From: an uncultured Anaerolineae bacterium
Lineage (GTDB): Bacteria; Chloroflexota; Anaerolineae; Aggregatilineales; Phototrophicaceae
Length of the DNA: 64,000 nucleotides
Assembly (NCBI GenBank): GCA_937995825.1
Contig: CALKJO010000009.1
Location: forward strand, 372,001-436,000
Reading direction: 5' to 3'
Every line of letters starts with the position of its first letter. Position 1 is the stretch's first letter. Both the position numbers and the translations under genes were made by a program. The notes under the pieces were generated by a model. It was not told the DNA's origin and did no database searches. It saw only the letters and a list, made by a program, of their open reading frames with translations. Of the stretch, positions 23,331-32,300 are shown piece by piece.

Positions 23331-24293
23331 ATGCGCGCCCTGAAAACTCTCGGCAGCCTGATCAAAAATTTCATGATCCTGTTTTCATTCATCGTCAGCC
23401 TGATCCTCGTGATCGTGCTGGCGATCTTGCTGCTGCTGATCTTCGACATCAAAAGCAACATCGCCACCCCGCTGATCGGCGGCTTGCACAGCAGCTTCGT
23501 CGGTCTGGACGAGTCCACGATTGACTGGACGATTCCGGTGCGCGACCGCATCCCGGTTGTGCTGAACATCCCGCTTGAAACCGAGACCGTCGTCGTCCTG
23601 ACCAGAGCCGTGCCGCTGGCGGTCAACGCCAACATCACGCTGCCCGGCGTCGGGCAGTTAAACAACGCGACGGTTTTCTTGCAGCTTCCCGCCGGACTTG
23701 AGCTGCCCGTCCGCCTCGATCTGGATGTGCCAGTCAATGAAGAACTGGACATCGCGCTCGATGTCCGCGCTGTGATCCCGATCAGCGAGACGCAGCTCCA
23801 CGACCCGATCAGCAATCTGCGCCTGTTGTTTGAGCCGATTGTCCGCATTCTGGACAATCTTCCAGCCGACTTCGATCAGGCAGGCGCATTCATCAGCGAT
23901 CTGTTAGCCGGTCGGATGCCCGATCTGCTGGCGGAGACCGACTACAGCCGCGATCCTTGGATTGGCTTCTCGCAGACAGCGGGCGTTGGCTACACGTTGG
24001 GCGGCGAACCCTGGCCCATGCTCAATCAGCCAGTCACAACAGGCATCGTGCCGACCGGCGGGATTCCGGCGCTTGATGAAGGCATCCGCCCCGAAGTCTA
24101 CGCCAACGGCACACCGCGGGAGATCAACCGCCGCGCCTTCGATGACATGACTGGGCTGGGCCTGCCATCCTATTTTTATGATGGCTCATACGCCTTATAT
24201 CGGCATAGAATGCTCCTCTCTTCATCCCAATCGACCGTAAGAGCGGAGACGGGCGAAGCAACGAGCTCGCCAACACTGCAAGCAAACGAGTAA
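23331..24293 (+). CDS. hypothetical membrane-anchored protein
   Basis: Strong N-terminal TM (FMILFSFIVSLILVIVLAILLLLIF) followed by an extracytoplasmic region. Confidence 0.6.
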   Translation: MRALKTLGSLIKNFMILFSFIVSLILVIVLAILLLLIFDIKSNIATPLIGGLHSSFVGLDESTIDWTIPVRDRIPVVLNIPLETETVVVLTRAVPLAVNANITLPGVGQLNNATVFLQLPAGLELPVRLDLDVPVNEELDIALDVRAVIPISETQLHDPISNLRLLFEPIVRILDNLPADFDQAGAFISDLLAGRMPDLLAETDYSRDPWIGFSQTAGVGYTLGGEPWPMLNQPVTTGIVPTGGIPALDEGIRPEVYANGTPREINRRAFDDMTGLGLPSYFYDGSYALYRHRMLLSSSQSTVRAETGEATSSPTLQANE

Positions 24294-24333
24294 CCTTAAG
24301 AAGCGCAATCGTCCTATATGAGAAAGAGGCTGT

Positions 24334-25242
24334 ATGGTGACGCAGAAGCCGCGTCCTCCGATCTGTGACTACGAAGGATCGGATTATCGAACGCGCTTTT
24401 GGGAAGGAAAAGGGCGCGATTATGAAGATCGAGTCGAGCGGATCGCGCTCAGGAGTCTGCTGCCCGATCAGGGTCAGCGCCTGCTGGAGATCGGCGCTGG
24501 CTATGGACGCCTCACCAATGAATACAGCCGATATCAGCAGGTAGTTCTGCTCGATTATTCTTTTTCACAGCTTCAGCACGCGCAGAGTCAGCTCGGACTC
24601 ACGCCGCGTTTCACCTATGTCGCCGCCGATGCCTATCGTCTGCCTTTTCAGCCCGGTATTTTCGACGGCGTGACGCTGATCCGTGTCATTCATCACATGG
24701 CGAACGTGCCGCTGGCGCTGGCGCAGATTCGGCGGGTGATGGCGTCAGGCGGGATATTCATCCTCGAATATGCCAATAAGCGCAATCTCAAAGCGATTAT
24801 TCGGCACGCGCTCCGCCGTCAGTCGTGGAGTCCGTTCACGCTTGAGCCGGTCGAATTCGTCGAACTCAATTTTGACTTCCATCCTGAATACATGCGCCGC
24901 GAACTGATCAGCGCGCGCTTCACACTACTCGCACAGCGTCCGGTCTCATTTTTCCGTCTCAAGCTGCTCAAAAACATCCTGCCCGTCTGGCTGCTGACGG
25001 CGGCGGACTCCGCTTTGCAATCCACTGGTCTGCTCTATGCGCCAAGCGTATTTGTGCGCGCACGGGCAGATGGCGCGCCATCCCCGAGAGCAACCGGCGA
25101 TATTTCGACGCTGTTCGCCTGCCCGGAATGCGGCGCGCCGCTGGAACAGCAGGGAGACACGCTGGTCTGCACGCGCGACGGCTTGCGCTACGCCATCCGT
25201 GATGGCATCTACGATTTTAAAGCGCCGCTCAGCGAACCTTAA
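24334..25242 (+). CDS. class I SAM-dependent methyltransferase with C-terminal Trm112-like zinc ribbon
   Basis: LLEIGAGYGRLTNEYSRYQQVVLLDYS; C-terminal FACPECGAPLEQQGDTLVCTRDGLRYAIRDGIYDF. Confidence 0.85.
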   Translation: MVTQKPRPPICDYEGSDYRTRFWEGKGRDYEDRVERIALRSLLPDQGQRLLEIGAGYGRLTNEYSRYQQVVLLDYSFSQLQHAQSQLGLTPRFTYVAADAYRLPFQPGIFDGVTLIRVIHHMANVPLALAQIRRVMASGGIFILEYANKRNLKAIIRHALRRQSWSPFTLEPVEFVELNFDFHPEYMRRELISARFTLLAQRPVSFFRLKLLKNILPVWLLTAADSALQSTGLLYAPSVFVRARADGAPSPRATGDISTLFACPECGAPLEQQGDTLVCTRDGLRYAIRDGIYDFKAPLSEP

Positions 25243-26138
25243 AGCGGCTCTAGATGCGCCTGCATCCATCGAATGTATTCGTAACGAATCGCCATCGTTT
25301 TGACTCCAGGCAGCCCATCGCCGATGCCGATTCCGTCGATCTCCACGACCGGCACGACCCCGCGGCTGCTGCTGGTGATAAAAGCTTCAGCGATGCGCGG
25401 CAAATCGCTCACTGTGACCGGCGTCGGGTTGATCGGCAGCACTAACGGCGCAACCTCAAAAACGATCTGCTGCGAGATGCCTGGCAGCACACCCTCAACT
25501 GCCGTGCGCAGTTCGCCCTCCATCACAGCGTAGAAATTGCTGCTCAAGCCCTCCAAAATCTCCCCTTTTTCGCTCAGCAGCAGCCCGGTATAGATGCCCG
25601 GCGGGAGATTCGCCTCGATCTGCTTGCGGTCATGCATCCATTCGGTGGTTTTCGCCGCCGGATTGACGCGCGCACTCCCCGGAATGGTCACGCAGCGAAT
25701 CCCGTGCGCGATGAAATCGGCGCGCAGCGGATGGAATGGCTCAATCGAGAGGATGAGCGCGTCGGGGGAAGCCGCCGGCACGGTCACGCGAAAACGGACA
25801 TCACCGGGTGGGTCTGCCTGCCCACCGAACGGCGCTTCCGCGATCATCTGTCGCAGCGCTTTGCGCAAGCGCGCCCGATCCAGCTTGAGCGGGATGCCCT
25901 GCCGCGCCGCTGAGTCTTCCAGCCGATCCAAATGCGCATCGAACTTCAAAACGCTGTAGGTATCAAACGTGTTGGTGATTGTGTAAACGCCTTCGCGGGG
26001 TTCATAAAGAGCCGCTTCCGCCAGCGAGTCTGCCCGATAATCCACCGGATATAGTCCGTCCGCCGTCAACCGTCGTATGACACAAGTCTCCATTTTTGTT
26101 AATGACCTTAAGCTGTGCCTGACCAAGATTAACGGCAT
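25239..26138 (-). CDS. aminotransferase class IV (branched-chain aminotransferase/ADC lyase-like)
   Basis: DRLEDSAARQGIPL, GLLLSEKGEILEGLSSNFYAVMEGEL. Confidence 0.8.
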   Translation of the reverse strand: MPLILVRHSLRSLTKMETCVIRRLTADGLYPVDYRADSLAEAALYEPREGVYTITNTFDTYSVLKFDAHLDRLEDSAARQGIPLKLDRARLRKALRQMIAEAPFGGQADPPGDVRFRVTVPAASPDALILSIEPFHPLRADFIAHGIRCVTIPGSARVNPAAKTTEWMHDRKQIEANLPPGIYTGLLLSEKGEILEGLSSNFYAVMEGELRTAVEGVLPGISQQIVFEVAPLVLPINPTPVTVSDLPRIAEAFITSSSRGVVPVVEIDGIGIGDGLPGVKTMAIRYEYIRWMQAHLEPL

Positions 26139-26184
26139 TATAAACGAAACAATGTAAAGGACAGTTAAGTCTTAGCTATACCCC

Positions 26185-26213
26185 TTGACAAGCCTTCGTT
26201 CAGCACGTTAAGC
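26185..26213 (+). promoter_or_regulatory. candidate promoter for the lysC leader
   Basis: TTGACA - 17 nt - TTAAGC; perfect -35, weak -10. Confidence 0.5.
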
Positions 26214-26245
26214 TACTGCACCTAAGCAGAAGCTCCGCTAAGGGT

Positions 26246-26335
26246 ATGATGAACAGCTGGCGTCTGACCACCACCATGCGAATGACTATCACTCAGGGAA
26301 ATATTCCACTGGGGCGGCGGCGCATGGCGCGGTGA
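26246..26335 (+). CDS. putative threonine-type attenuator leader peptide, 29 aa
   Basis: Read directly: MMNSWRLTTTMRMTITQGNIPLGRRRMAR*. Eight of nine residues 8-16 are Thr/Met/Ile. AGGG lies just upstream and an intrinsic terminator lies about 30 nt downstream, ahead of aspartokinase. Confidence 0.75.
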   Translation: MMNSWRLTTTMRMTITQGNIPLGRRRMAR

Positions 26336-26363
26336 GGCAAGACGACCAACTCGCGCGGATCGA

Positions 26364-26392
26364 AAGCGTGTGGCTCCCCCACACGCTTTTTT
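26364..26392 (+). terminator. attenuator terminator ahead of lysC
   Basis: Perfect 10-bp stem AAGCGTGTGG-CTCCC-CCACACGCTT with TTTTTT. Confidence 0.9.
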
Positions 26393-26415
26393 GTGTCTTT
26401 TTCATGGGAGAGATC

Positions 26416-27831
26416 ATGAGAACGGTGACAATGAAATTCGGCGGGACATCGGTCGGCAGCCCGGAAGCCATCGGCAATCTAGTAGGCATTGTCGGCGATG
26501 CGGTACGTTCAGGGGATCGCGTAATCGTGGTGGTGTCGGCGATGTCCGGCGTCACCGATCAGTTGATCAATTCAGTCAGAGCAGCGGCAGAGGGACGGCG
26601 CTGGGATTATCTACATACTTCGCAGAAGCTCCGCGACCGCCACGATGAAGCCCTGAATATGCTCACGCAGCCTGGCAGTGACCGCGAAAACACCCGCGCC
26701 GAGATCGCTGCCATGCTCGATCAGCATGTTGAGCTGTGCAGCGCGGTCACCATTCTGGGCGAAGCGACTCCCCGCATCACCGATGCTGTCGTCTCATTTG
26801 GTGAGCGCATGAGCAGCCGCATCGTCGCCGCTGCGCTCAACCGCCAGAAGATCAAGGCGCGCGCCTTCGATGCGGGTGAATTCATCATCACCGATGACCG
26901 CTTCGGCTCCGCCTCCCCGATCTGGGAGGAAACCCATCAACGCATCCGTGCGCGGCTGCTGCCGCTGCTCGAGCAGGGGATCGTCCCGGTGATCACGGGC
27001 TTCATCGGCGCGACTTGCAAAGGACAGCCAACCACACTCGGTCGCGGCGGCAGCGATTACAGCGGCGCAATCTTCGCCGCCGCCACAGACAGCGACGAAC
27101 TGATCATCTGGACGGATGTCGATGGCGTCATGACGACCGATCCACGTATTGACAGGCGCGCTCGCGTTCTGCCGACCGTCTCTTATCAGGAAGTCGGGGA
27201 ACTGGCATTTTACGGCGCGAAAGTGCTGCATCCCAAAACCGTTCAGCCGATCCTCAACAAAGGCATCCCAATGCGCGTGCGCAACACGTTCAATCCATCC
27301 CACCCAGGCACATTGATTACCGCTGCCAGCCACCCCAGCGCAACCATCATCAAAGCGGTGACGAGCGTGAACAACGTCAGCCTGCTGACGGTCAGCGGGA
27401 AAGGCATGATCGGCGTGCCAGGGATCGCCGGACGGACATTTCTGGCGGCGGCGCGGGCAGGCGCGAACATCCTAATGATCTCGCAGGCATCGTCCGAGCA
27501 GAATTTCTGTTTTGTCGTGCTGAATAACAACGCTGACGACGCCAAACGCGCGATTGAGAGTGAGCTTGCCGCCGAGATCGCGCGCGATGATGTCGATACT
27601 GTCGATGTGATGGACGGCGTGTCAATTGTAACCGTCGTCGGTTCGGGGATGCGCGGAACGCCAGGCGTCGCAGGGCGGGTCTTCACTGTCATGGGCGACA
27701 ACCGGATCAACGTGATCGCGATTGCTCAGGGCGCCTCGGAATGCAGCATCTCGTTCGTAGTCGAGTCCGCCAAGCTTCAGCGAGCAGTGATCGCACTGCA
27801 CGATCTAGCGCTCGAAGCCGTCGCTGTTTAG
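26416..27831 (+). CDS. lysC: aspartate kinase with C-terminal ACT region
   Basis: MRTVTMKFGGTSVGSPEAI, VVVSAMSGVTDQL, TLGRGGSDYSG, TDVDGVMTTDPR. ATG at 26416 with GGGAGA upstream; the ORF-track start at 26332 runs through the terminator. Confidence 0.94.
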   Translation: MRTVTMKFGGTSVGSPEAIGNLVGIVGDAVRSGDRVIVVVSAMSGVTDQLINSVRAAAEGRRWDYLHTSQKLRDRHDEALNMLTQPGSDRENTRAEIAAMLDQHVELCSAVTILGEATPRITDAVVSFGERMSSRIVAAALNRQKIKARAFDAGEFIITDDRFGSASPIWEETHQRIRARLLPLLEQGIVPVITGFIGATCKGQPTTLGRGGSDYSGAIFAAATDSDELIIWTDVDGVMTTDPRIDRRARVLPTVSYQEVGELAFYGAKVLHPKTVQPILNKGIPMRVRNTFNPSHPGTLITAASHPSATIIKAVTSVNNVSLLTVSGKGMIGVPGIAGRTFLAAARAGANILMISQASSEQNFCFVVLNNNADDAKRAIESELAAEIARDDVDTVDVMDGVSIVTVVGSGMRGTPGVAGRVFTVMGDNRINVIAIAQGASECSISFVVESAKLQRAVIALHDLALEAVAV

Positions 27832-28463
27832 CGCCGGAAATAGCGCCACCAGGGCGCGAATCCCATCCAGGGCGCGCCCTCAGTGCAGCCGTAGACCTCG
27901 AAGCGCTCCTGCTCGCGCCGCGGGTCGAGCAGCACCAGCGACATAATCGGCAGATCGGGCTGCAGCCTGCCCCCCAGGGGGCGGACTTCCGCGCCAATCG
28001 ACTCGCCTTCACCAAACGTAACATAGACGCTTTGCGTGGCGCGGCGGCATGAAAACAACACGCGCCGCGGCTCGCGAATCGTCATGAGATCGCCCAGCGC
28101 GCCAAGCTGAGTCTCAGCGCGCAGGCGGAAAACAAAAATTGAGATGACGCGCACGCGTTGGCGATCAGTGAGAAACGTCGCCGCCGCTGGATTATTCTGA
28201 TCGTCGAATATGCGGTAGCTCGGCGTCCCACCGCGCCAGGGAGCGGTGCGCGCGATCCGCTCCGGCGCATCGCCATCGCTGACTCCAGGATCGATCCCGT
28301 AGAAACAAGGCAGTTCACAGGAGTTCCCGCTGAGGATGGTCGCAGCCGTCGGCTGAGCGCGGCTCACGCTCATGACCAGCGCAGTCAGCGCCAGCCAGAC
28401 CACCAACGTAATGCCTCCACAGCGCACAGCCGCGATCATGGTATCCCCGGAAAGTACCGCCAC
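27828..28463 (-). CDS. hypothetical secreted/membrane-anchored protein (paralogue of 28436-29086)
   Basis: N-terminal hydrophobic segment; CELPCFYGIDPGVSDGD and C-terminal GFAPWWRYF shared with its neighbour. Confidence 0.6.
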   Translation of the reverse strand: MAVLSGDTMIAAVRCGGITLVVWLALTALVMSVSRAQPTAATILSGNSCELPCFYGIDPGVSDGDAPERIARTAPWRGGTPSYRIFDDQNNPAAATFLTDRQRVRVISIFVFRLRAETQLGALGDLMTIREPRRVLFSCRRATQSVYVTFGEGESIGAEVRPLGGRLQPDLPIMSLVLLDPRREQERFEVYGCTEGAPWMGFAPWWRYFRR

Positions 28464-29086
28464 AGCGCCGCAAACCCCTGCCAGCGCGATTCGACTGAAC
28501 AGGTGACATTCCCCAACGCTGTATCATACATGATGTTCGGCGCGCGCACCTCAAACAGCACAATCGGCGTGTCCGGGTTTAGTCCGTCGCGCAGCAGCAG
28601 AAAGATGCTCAGCCGATCTTCACGCGCAAAAGTCAGTGCCATCTGGCGCGGCGTCACCCCTTCGCAGGATCGGACGACTCGGTTCGGCGTGTATCCCGCC
28701 AGGATTAGATCGCTTAACTGACCTAAATCGGCGCTTGCGCCCGCTTGCCAGACTGTGAACGCGCCGACGCGCTGACCACCCGCAAAACTGAAGTCTGCGA
28801 TGGCAAAAAACTGGTCATTGCCAGCTCGGTCGCGCAAAGCAAACGCTGACCGCGCCGGCGTGGTCTGATCGGAGGTATGCGCTCCTATCCGTTCAAGGAT
28901 CGCGACAACATCATCTCGGTCGCTCATCCCAGGCACGATGCCCAGCGTGCAGGGGACGATGCAGCTAGGGAGCGCGATCAGCGATGTCTCTGGCGCGGAT
29001 GGCATCCTCCGACCAACTTCAAGCATGACGGCGATCCCCACCGAGAAAAGAATCACCATCAGCCCATAGAGCCGATAAGACAGCAC
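28436..29086 (-). CDS. hypothetical secreted/membrane-anchored protein (paralogue of 27828-28463)
   Basis: CIVPCTLGIVPGMSDRD and C-terminal GFAALWRYF. Confidence 0.6.
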   Translation of the reverse strand: MLSYRLYGLMVILFSVGIAVMLEVGRRMPSAPETSLIALPSCIVPCTLGIVPGMSDRDDVVAILERIGAHTSDQTTPARSAFALRDRAGNDQFFAIADFSFAGGQRVGAFTVWQAGASADLGQLSDLILAGYTPNRVVRSCEGVTPRQMALTFAREDRLSIFLLLRDGLNPDTPIVLFEVRAPNIMYDTALGNVTCSVESRWQGFAALWRYFPGIP

Positions 29087-29223
29087 AATCGTTTAGCTGT
29101 GTGTTCTGGAAGCAGTACGCGCACGCCCGAGCGTAACCATGATGAATGCCATCACCATCCCCAATCTATCATCCTGACCGATCGATTTTACACGCCGCGC
29201 TGGTATGCCGCATCTGATTTAGT

Positions 29224-30804
29224 TTAACCCGTTGGCGTGTTCGTGGCGAATGGAGCCGGCGCGGACGCGATTCGCTCGATCAGAACAGCGGGCGCGCCGC
29301 CGATGTCGATGGGAGCGCGCTGATCATCAGGTAGAAAGCGCTGGCGGGGCATCGTCGCGGGCGGCAGTTCGATGCGGTAAACGCCATTCATGGGCAGGAT
29401 CGTCTGCTGACCATCAAGCGTATACAGGCGGGCGCTGCTGCTCTGCGCTGACAGCACGATGGGTTGCGGAGTCAGGCGCGTGTTCCACATGACGACGATC
29501 CGTTCGTCCGCCGCCGAGCGGGTGAATTCAATCGTGACCAGCCCATCCGTGCGCGTATCGCTGACCACACCGCGCCGGCTCAGTCCGCCCATCCCGAGTG
29601 TATCTGCAAGCAGGCGAAATGCCTGCGTGACCGGGCGCGGCGAGTCGGGTGTTGGATGCTGGGCAAAACAGACCGACGACGCTGTGTTGCGGAACATCCC
29701 GAATGCCTCACCGAAGCAAGCTGCGCTGCCAACACACAAAGCCCCATTATGCGGGGGGAAGTTCGTCCCCGGCGGCTGGTTGCCGCAGTCGTCGTAGAGC
29801 TGATGCCAAAAAATCACTTCCGCCCCCTCCGACCAGGCATACGCTGCGCTCTGGATGATGAAATTCGCCTGCTGTTCCTGCGATGCAAAGCCGCCGCGCA
29901 GCCGCTGATCGCGCGTCAGCCATGCTGGACCCGGATAATCATCCCAAACAGGGACGCCCATCTCAGTGATCCAAATCGGGCGCTCAAAACCAAATGCGAT
30001 CAGCGTCTGACGGACAAACAGCGTCAGCCAACCAGAACGCCACGCATCACCGTAACTATGAACGCCAACCGCATCCATATACCAGTTGCTAGCGCGCGCT
30101 GATGGATCGTTCATGTAGATGTTGAGTACCTGCGCCAGAAAATTGTTCTGCGTCGGATAGAGCAGCCCGCCGACCATGACGACTGCAGCAGGATCGATCG
30201 TCTTGATCGCCAGATAGGCAACTTTGAGCAGCCGCGCAAAATCCGCCACGCCGCCGCTCCAGAACGGCGCGTAATCCGGCTCATTCCAGATTTCCCAGAC
30301 GCGAATCCCCTCTCCGCGCCGCCAGCCCTGTGCCTGCGCCAGCACACCGTCGGGCATGTAGCGCTCGACCGCCAGCCGGACGAAGCGCGCCCAGGGATTC
30401 GCAGGGTTGATCGGCTTGCCAGGAGCAGGATCGTCCGTGCCGTCTTCAAAGACCGGCTGGCGCAGTCCGACGATGCTGCGTCCATCCCTCCACTGATCCG
30501 GTATGCCCCACAGCACAACCACGTCCTGCAAGCCATAGTGCGTATCGGTAACGATCAGCTCATCGTAGGCATCCCAGTCGAAGCGGTCAGCGCGCGTTTC
30601 GATCCGATCCCAGTACATCGGGAAGCGGTTCCAGCTCGCGCCAAGCGCCAGCGCCCGCTCGTAGCGCTGCGGTTCATGCGGAATATCGATAGACGAAATA
30701 AACGTGATGCCGAGCAGATCAGCGCGATTGGGCTGCGCCTCAACGCGCCGTCCAGAGAACGCCAGACCGAGCATCAGCGCCAGCAGAAATCGAATCGATG
30801 TCAA
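29224..30804 (-). CDS. secreted glycoside hydrolase-like protein (TIM-barrel, GH39-like)
   Basis: Signal peptide; acid/base-like WEIWNEPDYAPFW and nucleophile-like ITEMGVPVWDD. Confidence 0.7.
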   Translation of the reverse strand: MTSIRFLLALMLGLAFSGRRVEAQPNRADLLGITFISSIDIPHEPQRYERALALGASWNRFPMYWDRIETRADRFDWDAYDELIVTDTHYGLQDVVVLWGIPDQWRDGRSIVGLRQPVFEDGTDDPAPGKPINPANPWARFVRLAVERYMPDGVLAQAQGWRRGEGIRVWEIWNEPDYAPFWSGGVADFARLLKVAYLAIKTIDPAAVVMVGGLLYPTQNNFLAQVLNIYMNDPSARASNWYMDAVGVHSYGDAWRSGWLTLFVRQTLIAFGFERPIWITEMGVPVWDDYPGPAWLTRDQRLRGGFASQEQQANFIIQSAAYAWSEGAEVIFWHQLYDDCGNQPPGTNFPPHNGALCVGSAACFGEAFGMFRNTASSVCFAQHPTPDSPRPVTQAFRLLADTLGMGGLSRRGVVSDTRTDGLVTIEFTRSAADERIVVMWNTRLTPQPIVLSAQSSSARLYTLDGQQTILPMNGVYRIELPPATMPRQRFLPDDQRAPIDIGGAPAVLIERIASAPAPFATNTPTG

Positions 30805-30946
30805 GTGCCTTGTCTCGCTATCTTGTGTGTGCCAATTGTGAGAAGACGCTCAGATTGTACCACACCGCGATGGCGATTTACCTTACCCTGCAACTGCGCT
30901 ATGCTGAGTCCAGCATTGGCACTACACTACACAAGGTCAGGGAAAA

Positions 30947-31912
30947 ATGACTTATGATTTTGTGACTTTTGGCGAAACCATGATCCGCTTCACCCCTCCT
31001 GATCACCAGCGTCTCGAAATGGCATCCGCTTTTGAAACCCACGTCGGCGGCAGCGAGTCCAATACCGCCGTCGGCATCGCGCGCCTGGGGATGCGCGCGG
31101 CGTGGGTCTCGCGGCTGACGGATAACCCGCTGGGGCGCATCATCTCTGGCACGCTGGCGCGTTGGGGCGTGGACACCTCCCATATCGTCTGGACACAGAG
31201 CGACCGCGTCGGCACATATTACTATGAGCCGGAGCGCTCACCGCGCCCCGCGCAGGTGATCTATGATCGGGCGGGGTCGGCGTTTGCCAGAATGACACCG
31301 GACGAGGTTCCAGCGGAGCTGTTTCAACCTGGAAATGCACGGTTACTGCATCTGACCGGAATCACCATCGCGGCAGGCGTGTCCGCTGCGGCGGAGCGCG
31401 TCCTCGAACTGGCTCAAGCGGCGGGCTGGAAGTTCAGCTTCGATGTCAATCACCGCGCCCGCATGATCGACACCCCCTCAGCGCGTGCAGCCTACGAGCC
31501 GTTTGCAGGAGCGGCAGATGTGCTGTTCATCTCCGAAAACGATGCGCGGCTGGTCTATGATTTCGCAGGGCAGCCCAACGAAATTCTGCGCAGCCTGCGC
31601 GACCGCTTTCCCGCTCCTCAAGTCATCGTGCTGACGCGAGGCGCAGCCGGCGCGGTTGCGCTCACCGCCGACGGCGCGCTTCTGTCACAGTCCGCATTTC
31701 CAGCGGACGGTGTGGATCGGCTTGGACGCGGCGACGCCTTTTCCGCCGGTTTTCTATACGCCTATCTAAATGGCTATGACACAGGGCTGTGCCTGCGCTG
31801 GGGCGCGGCGCTGGCGGCGGCGAAATTCACTATCCCTGGCGATCTGCCGCTGGTGGACGCAGCGCAGATGCAGACGCTGGTGGCAGGCACGCCAACGCGC
31901 AGCTTCCGCTGA
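30947..31912 (+). CDS. PfkB-family sugar kinase (2-keto-3-deoxygluconate kinase-like)
   Basis: DFVTFGETMIRFTPP, VGGSESNTAVGIARLG, DRLGRGDAFSAGFLYAYL. Confidence 0.88.
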   Translation: MTYDFVTFGETMIRFTPPDHQRLEMASAFETHVGGSESNTAVGIARLGMRAAWVSRLTDNPLGRIISGTLARWGVDTSHIVWTQSDRVGTYYYEPERSPRPAQVIYDRAGSAFARMTPDEVPAELFQPGNARLLHLTGITIAAGVSAAAERVLELAQAAGWKFSFDVNHRARMIDTPSARAAYEPFAGAADVLFISENDARLVYDFAGQPNEILRSLRDRFPAPQVIVLTRGAAGAVALTADGALLSQSAFPADGVDRLGRGDAFSAGFLYAYLNGYDTGLCLRWGAALAAAKFTIPGDLPLVDAAQMQTLVAGTPTRSFR

Positions 31913-31945
31913 GTGTCGGGGCGCAGACTCCCTGCGCCTCTGCAT

Positions 31946-32296
31946 CTACAGCCCCGACGACCTGGCTTTCTCCGCCGTCCAGCCTTCATCCTCCTGAAGC
32001 TGCGCCGCCGCGCGCGGCTTCTGCTCGACCGCCGCGTGCGCCAGCAGCAGCAGCAGCGCGACCAGAAAGCAGCTAAAGCCGACCACCACCGCCGTCAGCA
32101 CGCCGAGTCCGCTGAACACTGTCAGCAGGACAGCCGGAAGCGCCGACGAGAACACTGCCGCCCCCAGATAATGGGTCACCAACGCCGGCAGACCACCGTG
32201 AACTTTCTCCTCAGCGATCGCGCGCCGGTGGACAACCGCACCGAGCGCCGCGCCCACAGCGAGCGCGATCAGCAGGAGGATTGGCAGTCTGTCCAT
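31946..32296 (-). CDS. small membrane protein, unknown function
   Basis: 116 aa with several hydrophobic helices, next to the DUF5989-like gene. Confidence 0.5.
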   Translation of the reverse strand: MDRLPILLLIALAVGAALGAVVHRRAIAEEKVHGGLPALVTHYLGAAVFSSALPAVLLTVFSGLGVLTAVVVGFSCFLVALLLLLAHAAVEQKPRAAAQLQEDEGWTAEKARSSGL

Positions 32297-32300
32297 GATT

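Noticed and set aside
26160-26400. Lysine riboswitch or T-box ahead of lysC
   Set aside because: I looked for L-box core elements and the T-box AGGGUGGNACCGCG motif and found neither. The leader-peptide plus terminator arrangement explains the region better.
31915-31958. Nested hairpin GTCGGGGC...GCCCCGAC with inner GCGCAG/CTGCGC between convergent genes
   Set aside because: Pairing is real but the outer arm lies in the coding end of the neighbouring ORF and there is no T-run. Plausibly a chance GC-rich structure.
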